Positions 1 through 6,711 of a DNA stretch of 11,694 nucleotides are shown in pieces. The stretch comes from an uncultured Prevotella sp. Lineage in GTDB: Bacteria > Bacteroidota > Bacteroidia > Bacteroidales > Bacteroidaceae. The notes beneath the pieces were generated by a model. The model saw only the letters and a list, made by a program, of their open reading frames with translations, had not been told where the DNA came from and searched no databases. A program made the translations under genes and the position numbers. Position 1 is the first letter of the stretch. Each line of letters starts with the position of its first letter. The stretch spans positions 1-11,694 of the forward strand of contig CALJCU010000406.1 in assembly GCA_938023885.1 (NCBI GenBank). Reading direction: 5' to 3'.

Positions 1-101
1 GCCATACAATAACCTCATAAGCGTAAAAGCACACACAAATAGCTGGCATCGTAGCCACACGACGCCCTAATGGCAGAAGAAAAAAGGGGTAAACAACAAG
101 C

Positions 102-1520
102 CTACTGTTCCTTAAGCTTAAACGAAGTTTCAATACTTACAATATCAGCCTTAAATGCCTTGTCAACCTGCAGCCGCTTTTCAACCTGCGCACAGCTGTG
201 AATAACTGTGCTATGGTCACGGTTTCCTACAAGTCGTCCGATACGGCTGGCCGGCATTTTGGTATATTTCTGTGCCAGATACATCGATACCTGCCGTGCA
301 ACCACATAGTCGCGCTTACGGCTCTTGCTGTTGATTTGTGCCGTAGTAACGTTGTAATGCACGCATACTTTCTCCAGAATATCGTCGACCGTTAAGGGCT
401 TGTCGTCCATCTTAACAGCGCGTTTTACCACACGTTCGGCCAGACGCATGTCGATATTACAATTGTAAACGATGGAGTAAGCCATCAGCGAGTTGATGAC
501 ACCCTGCAGGTCACGCACACTTCCGCTCGCCGTCTCAGCGATATACTCAATGACATCGTGGGGGATGTTCAGACCATCACGCTTAATCTTGTTCTCCAGG
601 ATATCAACGCAGAGCTCATGATTCGGTTTCTCCAGTTCAGCGATAAGACCACAGGAGAAACGCGTCAGCAGACGGTCCGGTATATCCTTCAGATCTACCG
701 GCGGGCGGTCGGAAGCGAGGATGATACGCTTGCCGTTGCGGAAAAGGTTGTTGAAGATATGGAAGAATGTGTTGAGTGTTCCCGTTTTACCCATCCATTC
801 CTGAATATCATCAACGATAAGCATGTCGATGGTCTGGTAGAAAGCGATGAACGAGTTAACGGAGTTCTGCAGCACAGCGTTGCTATACTGTACCTGGAAG
901 AGACGGGCAGAGATATACAGCACACGTCTCTTCGGGAAGATCTCCTTGGTGCGCATGCCGATGGCATTGATAAGATGCGTCTTGCCACATCCCGACGGTC
1001 CATAGATGAACATCGGGTTAAACTGCATCGTACCAGGATGTTCAGCGATAGACATACCCACCGAGCGCGGCAGTTTATTACTGTCACCCTCAATATAATT
1101 GGAGAACGTGAGATGCGGATTAAGCTGTGGATCGAGATCCTGAGGCTGTGCGGCATCAAGCGGCGTCGGACTCTCATTGGCACGTTTCACAGGCTGTTTC
1201 TTCACGGCATTGGCAGTATCCGACCACACAGTCTCCGTACCGCCCCTGTCCTTCCCCTCACGGTCGACGACAACACGATAGGACAAATGAATCTTAGGAC
1301 CAAAGCACGCATAGAGCACCTTGGTAAGCAGGTCTACGAAGTTCTCTTCAAGATATTCGTAGACAAAAGGACTGGGAACCTGCACGAGAATCATCCTTTG
1401 AGCCTCATCGAAGTGCTCAAAGACAATGGGCTTGAACCAGGTGCCGTATATCTGCTCGGTGACGTTCTGACGGATGAGCGTCAACGCCTTCTGCCACCGG
1501 GGATCTTCTTCTGCTTTCAT
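102..1520 (-). CDS. dnaA: Chromosomal replication initiator protein DnaA
   Basis: This is the AAA+ ATPase that binds DnaA boxes at the origin, melts the duplex and recruits the replicative helicase. The 472-aa length is normal for the family. An N-terminal helicase-interaction domain (about 1-85) is followed by a polar linker (about 86-135) and then the AAA+ core. The core shows Walker A GPSGCGKT (174-181), Walker B MLIVDD (233-238), a sensor-like ASDRPP (269-274) and an arginine-rich RLLTRF segment (283-288). The C-terminal DNA-binding domain (about 376-472) carries the DnaA signature ending VGNRDHSTVIHS (431-442), which reads DnaA boxes. The ATG at 1520 fits the family N-terminus and lies about 68 nt downstream of a good promoter. 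It is transcribed in the same direction as the mlaD operon but seems to have its own promoter. I see no cluster of DnaA boxes on either side, so the origin may not be here. Confidence 0.97.
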   Translation of the reverse strand: MKAEEDPRWQKALTLIRQNVTEQIYGTWFKPIVFEHFDEAQRMILVQVPSPFVYEYLEENFVDLLTKVLYACFGPKIHLSYRVVVDREGKDRGGTETVWSDTANAVKKQPVKRANESPTPLDAAQPQDLDPQLNPHLTFSNYIEGDSNKLPRSVGMSIAEHPGTMQFNPMFIYGPSGCGKTHLINAIGMRTKEIFPKRRVLYISARLFQVQYSNAVLQNSVNSFIAFYQTIDMLIVDDIQEWMGKTGTLNTFFHIFNNLFRNGKRIILASDRPPVDLKDIPDRLLTRFSCGLIAELEKPNHELCVDILENKIKRDGLNIPHDVIEYIAETASGSVRDLQGVINSLMAYSIVYNCNIDMRLAERVVKRAVKMDDKPLTVDDILEKVCVHYNVTTAQINSKSRKRDYVVARQVSMYLAQKYTKMPASRIGRLVGNRDHSTVIHSCAQVEKRLQVDKAFKADIVSIETSFKLKEQ

Positions 1521-1594
1521 TTTGCTGTCTTGGGGATGTAGATTGCCTGCATCAATTCGTCACATTTCTCGTCCCATTATTGGAAACGCAATTG

Positions 1595-1625
1595 CAAAAC
1601 TACAAAAAAATCACGATACTGCAAA
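1595..1625 (-). promoter_or_regulatory. dnaA promoter (Bacteroidota type)
   Basis: On the minus strand a -33 TTTG (1622-1625) and a -7 TAGTTTTG (1595-1602) are separated by 19 nt, matching the TTTG-N19-21-TAnnTTTG consensus of the Bacteroidota primary sigma factor. Transcription would start near 1588, giving dnaA a 5' leader of about 65-70 nt. The site lies in the 211-nt gap after mlaD, so dnaA need not depend on read-through from the upstream operon. Confidence 0.7.
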
Positions 1626-1731
1626 TCGCATTTCCGACATCATTCGCCGTCTCAAAGTTCTAACCGCTTACAAATGATTTAATTAGATTCGAAGAGACGG
1701 AGAATGTTAATGTTGTATAATATTATATACC

Positions 1732-2655
1732 CTATTTATCCTTCTTCCCAAAGAGCGAGAAGTGGACGTAACGTTTCGGATGCTTCTTGAGGTCGGTGAG
1801 GAGTGAGTCGGCGGAACTCACGGTGCTGTTCATATTATTATACAGTCCCGGGTCACGCATCAGCAGGCCGAGAGTACCGTTGGGTGAGTTAAGCTGATGC
1901 GTCACGCTCTCTACGTTGTCGAGCGTACGGTCCACCTTAGCCAGCGTCTGTGCCACATCAAGCTGTGCAAGATTGGCTGTGAGCCGGTCGGCATTGTTAA
2001 GTGTTGAGCCTGCCTTGCCCATGGCATAGTCTGCCTTGGAGAGAATACCCGGCACCTGACTGTTAGCCTGTGCGACAAGGCGGTTGAGACCGGCAGAGGT
2101 GGCAGTAAGGTTCGACGTGACGGTCTGGATGTTATGCAGTGAAACACGAAGAGCAGGGTCGGCGAGAAGCATGTTGACACTCGAGAGGATACTGTCCACC
2201 TTCGGCAGCATAGCTGAGATGGCAGGCACGAGCGACTCCACAGAACCCATGAGGCCGCCATCGAGGTTCCCCCGGATAGTGTCACCGGGCTCCACACGCT
2301 CCCGTGGGTTATTGGCCAGCAAGAGATTCATCTTGATATTGCCCATGAGGTCACTCACAATCTCTGCCGAGGAGCCCTTGGGGACACGGAGATCATTGTC
2401 GACCTGGAACTCTACAAGCACGCGCCCACTCCTGTTGTAGTCGTAGATGATCGACTTGACATTACCGACCTGATAGCCATCCGCATAGATAGGATTCGAC
2501 GACGACAGACCATTGATATTCCGGAAAGAGGCATAATAGACCTTGTCCGTGGAGAATACAGGCATGCCCTTCAGAAAATGAAGGCCGAAAAAGAGCACGA
2601 CGATGCCTGCTATGGCTACAAGGGCTATCTTAACTTCCTTGGTAAAGAACTTCAT
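1732..2655 (-). CDS. MlaD/MCE family protein, single membrane anchor
   Basis: MCE proteins are periplasmic lipid-binding components of inner-membrane ABC systems that move phospholipids or other hydrophobic substrates between membranes. This 307-aa protein has one N-terminal transmembrane segment (about 8-28), one MCE domain (about 38-115, with the typical ADGYQVGNVKSI stretch at 58-69) and a long helical C-terminal half (about 135-300) rich in Ser, Asn, Leu and Ala. The helical part probably forms a needle-like or coiled-coil extension. No permease (MlaE) or ATPase (MlaF) gene is adjacent, so any partners lie elsewhere. It is the last gene of the apparent operon, 36 nt after the amidase. The pairing of an amidase with an MCE protein is, from memory, common in Bacteroidales. 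The transported substrate cannot be told from the sequence. Confidence 0.9.
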   Translation of the reverse strand: MKFFTKEVKIALVAIAGIVVLFFGLHFLKGMPVFSTDKVYYASFRNINGLSSSNPIYADGYQVGNVKSIIYDYNRSGRVLVEFQVDNDLRVPKGSSAEIVSDLMGNIKMNLLLANNPRERVEPGDTIRGNLDGGLMGSVESLVPAISAMLPKVDSILSSVNMLLADPALRVSLHNIQTVTSNLTATSAGLNRLVAQANSQVPGILSKADYAMGKAGSTLNNADRLTANLAQLDVAQTLAKVDRTLDNVESVTHQLNSPNGTLGLLMRDPGLYNNMNSTVSSADSLLTDLKKHPKRYVHFSLFGKKDK

Positions 2656-2691
2656 ATCTTCAATTATTAATTGCCGAATATTATCGGGTGA
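2656..2691 (-). other. Intercistronic spacer with two short inverted repeats
   Basis: The 36-nt gap between the amidase stop and the mlaD start is largely made of two symmetric elements. The first is CAATTATTAATTG (2661-2673), with 6-bp arms around one base. The second is CCGA-6nt-TCGG (2674-2687), which could fold into a small hairpin in the mRNA. They might act in RNA processing or in setting the amidase to mlaD ratio, but A/T-rich symmetry of this size can arise by chance. Confidence 0.35.
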
Positions 2692-3924
2692 TCATTTTCT
2701 TTTATTCTTGAGGAACTCGCGGATGGCCTCATTCACATCTATGACTTTCCCGTTCTTCATAGCTATAATGAAACAATCGGGGAATCTGTCGAGGATGGTC
2801 GTCCGAAGTTTCCTGATCTCATTATAGTTGGTTGACGATCCGTAGGTATAACGCTGCAGACTGCCGTCCGTGAAACTGTCATAGCCTTCGAGGCCCTTAA
2901 AGAGCGGGCTGTCCGCCTTCTGCTTCTGCTTTCCGGCAAAGATCTGAATCTTAAACACAGGAGCATCCCTGTTCACTTCCTCACGCATTGTCTTCTCCAC
3001 CGTACTGCGTGTCCGCTCTGTCTTCTGCGCCGTACCGCGGCGAGTCCGCTGCCTGCGTGCCACAGGCTTGTCGTCAGCGACCTCGGCATTGTCCACGGAG
3101 AGGCCGGCTGAATCGTCCGTGTCTTTATACGGCACATCGATATCCGTACCACCATAGCGCTGTCTGTATATCCTGAACGCCCGCACGATGCCCGTGGTAT
3201 AGGCATCAAGTGCCGAGTCGGTGTTAAGGTAGTTCTCCTCATCGGGTGTCGTGATGAACCCGAGCTCCAGAAGTACGGCCGGCATAGATGTCAGCCGCAG
3301 CACGGCAAGGTTGTTCTGATGGGCACCACCGTTCTCACGGCCCGTAGCCCTGCACACCTCCTGCTGCAGGATACGCGACAATTCAACGCTGCGTTCCCGG
3401 TTCTTGTCAGCGATAAGCTCAAACATGATGTCGCCCTCTGCTGAGTTCTCCAGACCTTTATAACGGGTCTTATAGTCTTTCTCCATGAAGATGACGGAGT
3501 TCTCCCGTTTAGCCACCTCAAGGTTCTCCTGGATGCCGCGCGCCCCGGTGTGTTCACCCGTCCCAAGGGTATAACTCTGGAAGCCGTGACTGATCTTACC
3601 TCCGGCAAGGGCGTTGATATGCACAGAGAGAAACAGGTCTGCCTTGTTGCGGTTGGCGATGTCGGCACGTTCGTGAAGGGGGATGAAGACATCCCTCTTA
3701 CGCGTGTAGATGACCCGCACATCAGGGCAACTCTGCTCGATGGCATGACCCAAGGCAAGAGCGTAACGGAGCGTGAGATTCTTCTCAAAGGATATCATGC
3801 CTTTGGCACCATAGTCGTTTCCACCGTGTCCGGCATCGATGACAACCGTGAAGGAACGGCCTGCCGTCACGGTTGTCAGCGTCAGGAAGAGAAACGATAA
3901 GGTAAATAACGTCTTACGGTACAT
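2692..3924 (-). CDS. N-acetylmuramoyl-L-alanine amidase (Amidase_3) with SPOR-like C-terminus
   Basis: This is a zinc hydrolase that cuts the bond between N-acetylmuramic acid and the stem peptide of peptidoglycan, probably during cell separation. The 410-aa protein starts with a signal peptide (about 1-21). The Amidase_3 domain (about 25-255) shows the zinc ligands His33 (in DAGHGG), Glu47 (in FEKNL) and His102 (in SVHINA), plus the catalytic Glu220 (in LLELGF). A roughly 45-residue insertion after the third ligand (about 113-160) is familiar from Bacteroidota amidases. A basic linker follows, with runs such as RRQRTRRG (290-297). The C-terminal segment 322-402 (VFKIQIFAGKQK onward) resembles a SPOR domain, which binds denuded glycan at division sites. 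The assignment of that tail is weaker than that of the catalytic domain. It lies 18 nt after the upstream gene and 36 nt before mlaD, so the three are probably one transcript. Confidence 0.94.
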   Translation of the reverse strand: MYRKTLFTLSFLFLTLTTVTAGRSFTVVIDAGHGGNDYGAKGMISFEKNLTLRYALALGHAIEQSCPDVRVIYTRKRDVFIPLHERADIANRNKADLFLSVHINALAGGKISHGFQSYTLGTGEHTGARGIQENLEVAKRENSVIFMEKDYKTRYKGLENSAEGDIMFELIADKNRERSVELSRILQQEVCRATGRENGGAHQNNLAVLRLTSMPAVLLELGFITTPDEENYLNTDSALDAYTTGIVRAFRIYRQRYGGTDIDVPYKDTDDSAGLSVDNAEVADDKPVARRQRTRRGTAQKTERTRSTVEKTMREEVNRDAPVFKIQIFAGKQKQKADSPLFKGLEGYDSFTDGSLQRYTYGSSTNYNEIRKLRTTILDRFPDCFIIAMKNGKVIDVNEAIREFLKNKRK

Positions 3925-3942
3925 AATTAGTTGTTTTCACTT

Positions 3943-4506
3943 CTATTCCCCGTCCGTCACATATTTTTTCAAAGCTCTCACCACACCGTTCTTCCACGTG
4001 TTGATATTGTCATCGTTGAGGGAGAGAGAACCGACGAGCTTTATCACGTGGTCGATAGGCATACCATAACGCAGCACACCGGAGATGAGCTTCGCATAGT
4101 TCCAGTATTCCGGATTGAACTTCCCCGAGAGTCCCTCAACGGTGGTCTTATAGCCACGGCGGTTCTCAAACTGGAAGTCGTAACGGTGCGTTCCGTCGGG
4201 ATTAGTCTGGCGGATAATCTTGCCTTTCGTCACTGTCTTGGGCAGCACGATACCCTCATCGTCGTCCTGCAGTCCGGTAAAAATCTCATAAGGACGGCCA
4301 TCAAGAAGACCTACGAAAGCCACCCATTTATCTTTATTGTTCTGGAAGCGCACGACATCACAGTCGAGCTCATCAGGACGGTCCTCAATGACCTTCGGAC
4401 GGTCGTAAGAGCCGTTTGCCCACATGGAACCGTCACTCGACGATGACTGCTGGGACTTTACTTCCTGGTTGGTTTGTTGTTGTTGTTCTTTCTGTTGAAT
4501 ATCCAT
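3943..4506 (-). CDS. Stand-alone class II ribonucleotide reductase C-terminal-like (TSCPD-like) protein
   Basis: This 187-aa cytosolic protein resembles only the tail of adenosylcobalamin-dependent (class II) ribonucleotide reductases. The first 35 residues are low complexity, with Gln runs (4-11) and Ser runs (18-24). The conserved part (about 50-182) contains DVVRFQNNKDKWVAFVGLL, then GRPYEIFTG (70-78), EYWNYAKLISGVLRYGMP (133-150) and a final INTWKNGVVRALKKY (168-182). These blocks parallel the TSCPD module: a GRPxEhF strand followed by a LISxxLRxG helix. No reductase barrel, catalytic cysteines, B12-binding residues or zinc-finger cysteines are present, so it cannot reduce nucleotides itself. 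Databases may call such proteins 'ribonucleoside reductase class II', which would mislead. It might regulate or scaffold a reductase, but that is speculation. It is the first gene of the amidase-mlaD operon, and its ATG abuts a palindrome. Confidence 0.82.
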   Translation of the reverse strand: MDIQQKEQQQQTNQEVKSQQSSSSDGSMWANGSYDRPKVIEDRPDELDCDVVRFQNNKDKWVAFVGLLDGRPYEIFTGLQDDDEGIVLPKTVTKGKIIRQTNPDGTHRYDFQFENRRGYKTTVEGLSGKFNPEYWNYAKLISGVLRYGMPIDHVIKLVGSLSLNDDNINTWKNGVVRALKKYVTDGE

Positions 4507-4524
4507 GTAACGTTACAAGCTTGT
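4506..4524. promoter_or_regulatory. Two overlapping palindromes at the start codon (possible operator)
   Basis: A perfect 12-bp palindrome TGTAACGTTACA (4506-4517) touches the A of the minus-strand ATG. A second perfect 10-bp palindrome ACAAGCTTGT (4515-4524) shares its last three bases. Together they form alternating TGT/ACA half-sites in the 5' leader of the reductase-tail gene, downstream of its putative promoter. This could be a repressor site or a leader RNA structure. No regulator is encoded nearby. Confidence 0.4.
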
Positions 4525-4563
4525 TTATACTCTTATCTGTATTCTTGTGTGTACTTTTGTGTG

Positions 4564-4571
4564 CAAAAATA
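4564..4571 (-). promoter_or_regulatory. -7 element for the minus-strand operon
   Basis: On the minus strand TATTTTTG followed by C matches the Bacteroidota -7 box TAnnTTTG. Transcription would start near 4556, about 50 nt before the ATG at 4506. I see no good TTTG at the -33 position, so the call rests on the -7 box and its place in a divergent intergenic region. Confidence 0.5.
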
Positions 4572-4637
4572 CCTTTTATTTTCCACAATCTCTATAAAAT
4601 CATACTAAAAGAACTTATTTTTTCAGATTATTTTCCA

Positions 4638-4645
4638 TAACTTTG
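4638..4645 (+). promoter_or_regulatory. -7 element for the nitroreductase operon
   Basis: TAACTTTG followed by C fits the TAnnTTTG box, about 48 nt upstream of the ATG at 4693. The -33 region is only T-rich (around 4611-4624) without an exact TTTG. Together with the element at 4564-4571 it makes a divergent, A/T-rich promoter pair 66 bp apart. Confidence 0.5.
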
Positions 4646-4692
4646 CACAAATAGCTTCAGAATTTGACAAAACGAATAAGACAAGCGAAATA

Positions 4693-5433
4693 ATGAATAG
4701 CATAAATCAACGAAAAAGCATCCGCAAATATGCCGGCCGTGAGGTCACGGACAAGTTGCTCACACGCCTTTTGGAAGAGGCTGAGCATACCCCCACGATG
4801 GGCAATCTTCAGCTTTATAGCGTCGTGGTGACACGAAGCCAGAAGATGAAGGAGAAGCTCGCGCCGGCTCATCTCAACCAGCCGATGGTGACGGGTGCTC
4901 CCGTCGTTTTGACGTTCTGTGCCGACTTCCGCCGTACGTCACTCTGGGCAGAGAACCGCAAGGCGGTACCCGGTTACGACAACTTCCTCAGTTTCATCAA
5001 CGCAGCCACTGATACGCTGCTCTATTGCCAGACGTTCTGCAACCTCGCCGAAGAGGCAGGCCTGGGCACATGTTTCCTCGGCACAACGGTCTACATGCCA
5101 CAGATGATCATCGGCACGCTCCATTTGCCCCGCCTCACTTTCCCCGTGGCGACCATCACCCTCGGCTGGCCCGACGAGAACCCGGCACAGAGCGACCGAC
5201 TGCCTATTGAAGCCATCCTGCACAAGGAGACTTACGAGGACTACACCTCCGGGAAGATTGACAGGTTCTACGGTTACAAGGAGTCACTGCCGGAAAACAG
5301 GCAGTTTGTCGAGATCAATCACAAGGAGACACTGGCTCAGATCTTCACGGATATACGTTACACCCGCAAGGACAACGAGGCAATGTCGGAAGGTCTCGTC
5401 AAGGCACTCAAAAACCAAGGATTCATCAAGTGA
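4693..5433 (+). CDS. NfsA/FRP-type FMN-dependent nitroreductase
   Basis: Nitroreductases of this group use NAD(P)H and a bound FMN to reduce nitroaromatics, quinones or flavins in two-electron steps; the natural substrate here is unknown. The 246-aa length matches NfsA. The N-terminal QRKSIRKYAG (6-15) supplies the arginines that usually contact the FMN phosphate. The segment CADFRR (76-81), EEAGLGTCFLGTT (120-132) and LGWPDENP (157-164) followed by DRLPIEAILHKETY are characteristic of the NfsA branch rather than the NfsB branch. The C-terminal 50 residues form the extension that often helps bind NADPH. The ATG at 4693 gives an N-terminus in register with family members. Its stop overlaps the next start by one base (TGATG), so the two genes are probably translationally coupled. 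In susceptible bacteria such enzymes can activate nitro drugs such as metronidazole. Confidence 0.93.
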   Translation: MNSINQRKSIRKYAGREVTDKLLTRLLEEAEHTPTMGNLQLYSVVVTRSQKMKEKLAPAHLNQPMVTGAPVVLTFCADFRRTSLWAENRKAVPGYDNFLSFINAATDTLLYCQTFCNLAEEAGLGTCFLGTTVYMPQMIIGTLHLPRLTFPVATITLGWPDENPAQSDRLPIEAILHKETYEDYTSGKIDRFYGYKESLPENRQFVEINHKETLAQIFTDIRYTRKDNEAMSEGLVKALKNQGFIK

Positions 5434-6575
5434 TGGCTGCTATTCAGATTATACCTGTTGAGAACAGCCGTCAGCGTAAGACTTTTCTCAACTTCTTCTA
5501 TGACCTCTACCGCGACTGTCCCTATGCCGTGCCTTATCTGTATCTCGCTGAGGAGCTAACGCTGAGGCCGGGATCCAACCCTGCCTTTGCTTTCTGTGAG
5601 GCGCAGTGCTTCCTCGCCCTCAAAGACGGGAAGGCAGCAGGACGTGTCGCCGCCATCATCAACCGACGTGCCAACGGACACTGGCAGCGGAAGATGGTGC
5701 GTTTCGGCTGGTTCGACTTCATCGATGACCCTGCCGTCTCCGAAGCACTACTCAAGGCTGTCGCCAACTGGGGAAAGGAGAAAGGTATGACAGAGATAGC
5801 CGGGCCCTTCGGCTTCGAGGACATGGACCGCGAGGGGTTGCTCGTCGAAGGTTTCGATCATCTCTCCACGATGTATGTCAACTACAACTATCCTTATTAC
5901 GCCAAGCACCTGGAACGGCTCGGTTTCGCGAAGGACAACGACTACGTGGAGTACGAGATTAAAGTGCCGGAGGTGACACCCGAGAAGTTCAAGCGTACGG
6001 CGGCACTGATAGAGAAGCGGTATCATCTGGAACCATGCAAGTTCAACCACCACGACATGACGAAAGGCGGTAGAGGACATGAGCTGTTCGGCATCCTGAA
6101 CATTACCTACCGCAACCTCTACGGCTATTCCCACCTGTCAGACGACCAGATCGACACCATCGTCAACAACTACATCAAGCTTGCTGACCTCAACCTCGTG
6201 ACCTGTGTCGTCGACACGGAAAAGAACGATAAAATGGTAGGGTTCGGCGTGTCCTTTCCTTCTTTCTCCGAGGCACTGCGCAAGACGCACAATGGCCACC
6301 TCTTACCGTTAGGCTGGTGGCAACTGCTGAAAGTGATGAAATGGCACAAGACATCCGTCGTCGACCTGCTGCTCATCGGCGTGCTGCCCGAGTATCGCAT
6401 GAAAGGTGCCAACGCCATCATCTTCAACGACCTTATCTCCTGGTACCGCCGCTACGGTTTCAAATATGCCGTTACGGGACCGCAGATGGAGACGAACAAA
6501 GGCGTACTGTCTCAGTGGCAGTATCTCGAGTCAGAAGAAATCCGTCGCCACCGGATGTACGTAAAAACTATTTAG
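5433..6575 (+). CDS. GNAT-fold N-acetyltransferase-like protein
   Basis: This 380-aa cytosolic protein looks like a two-part GNAT protein of unknown substrate. The N-terminal part (about 1-150) includes a GRVAAIINRRAN strand pair (70-81) and a conserved GPFGFEDMDREGLLVEGFD block (124-142). The C-terminal part (about 255-380) has a GNAT-like core: LLLIGVLPEYRMKGANAIIF (312-331) resembles the acetyl-CoA pyrophosphate-binding loop (RxxGxA) that follows strand 4, and GPQMETNK follows. Large conserved hypothetical proteins of this type are widespread in Bacteroidota and often annotated only as 'N-acetyltransferase'. I prefer the ATG at 5433, which overlaps the nitroreductase TGA by one base, over the GTG at 5430. 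The coupling to the nitroreductase suggests co-expression but does not reveal the substrate. Confidence 0.8.
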   Translation: MAAIQIIPVENSRQRKTFLNFFYDLYRDCPYAVPYLYLAEELTLRPGSNPAFAFCEAQCFLALKDGKAAGRVAAIINRRANGHWQRKMVRFGWFDFIDDPAVSEALLKAVANWGKEKGMTEIAGPFGFEDMDREGLLVEGFDHLSTMYVNYNYPYYAKHLERLGFAKDNDYVEYEIKVPEVTPEKFKRTAALIEKRYHLEPCKFNHHDMTKGGRGHELFGILNITYRNLYGYSHLSDDQIDTIVNNYIKLADLNLVTCVVDTEKNDKMVGFGVSFPSFSEALRKTHNGHLLPLGWWQLLKVMKWHKTSVVDLLLIGVLPEYRMKGANAIIFNDLISWYRRYGFKYAVTGPQMETNKGVLSQWQYLESEEIRRHRMYVKTI

Positions 6576-6608
6576 ACCCACTTACAGCAGGAGCGGCTAG
6601 GAATAGTC

Positions 6609-6628
6609 AGGGGCCGCACGCATCCCCT
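6609..6628 (+). other. Short inverted repeat after the GNAT gene
   Basis: AGGGG (6609-6613) and CCCCT (6624-6628) can pair around a 10-nt loop, 34 nt after the GNAT stop codon. No T-run follows, so it is not a canonical intrinsic terminator. It may help end or protect the nitroreductase-GNAT transcript. Confidence 0.25.
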
Positions 6629-6638
6629 AAAACAGAAT

Positions 6639-6698
6639 ATGGAAAACGAAGTATTAAAAGACATCAAAGATAACCGTTCCCTTAATACCTTAATATAA
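6639..6698 (+). CDS. Possible 19-aa micro-ORF upstream of the S9 peptidase
   Basis: ATG at 6639 opens a 19-codon frame (MENEVLKDIKDNRSLNTLI) closed by TAA at 6696-6698, 13 nt before the peptidase ATG. It is charged and plausible as a leader peptide or as the remnant N-terminus of a lost gene. An open frame this short is expected by chance, there is no clear ribosome binding site, and I recognise no relative. Low confidence. Confidence 0.2.
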   Translation: MENEVLKDIKDNRSLNTLI

Positions 6699-6711
6699 AA
6701 TTGACTATCGC

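Noticed and set aside
112..121. TTAAGCTTAA palindrome at the dnaA 3' end as a terminator stem
   Set aside because: It lies inside the coding sequence (last codons of DnaA) and lacks a loop and an adjacent T-run.
558..1541. 327-codon plus-strand frame opposite dnaA
   Set aside because: It is antisense to a well-supported DnaA and shows no recognisable domain.
1647..1700. CCGTCTC / GAGACGG inverted repeat as a terminator for mlaD
   Set aside because: The 7-bp arms are 40 nt apart with no T-run and partly overlap the dnaA promoter area; probably chance.
1716..1727. TATAATATTATA palindrome just after mlaD
   Set aside because: Pure A/T symmetry of 12 bp in an A/T-rich gap is weak evidence for any function.
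4579..4639. Two DnaA-box-like 9-mers, TTTTCCACA (4579-4587) and TTTTCCATA (4631-4639), in an A/T-rich stretch
   Set aside because: They differ from TTATCCACA by one and two bases, are only two in number and overlap likely promoter sequence; not enough to call an origin.
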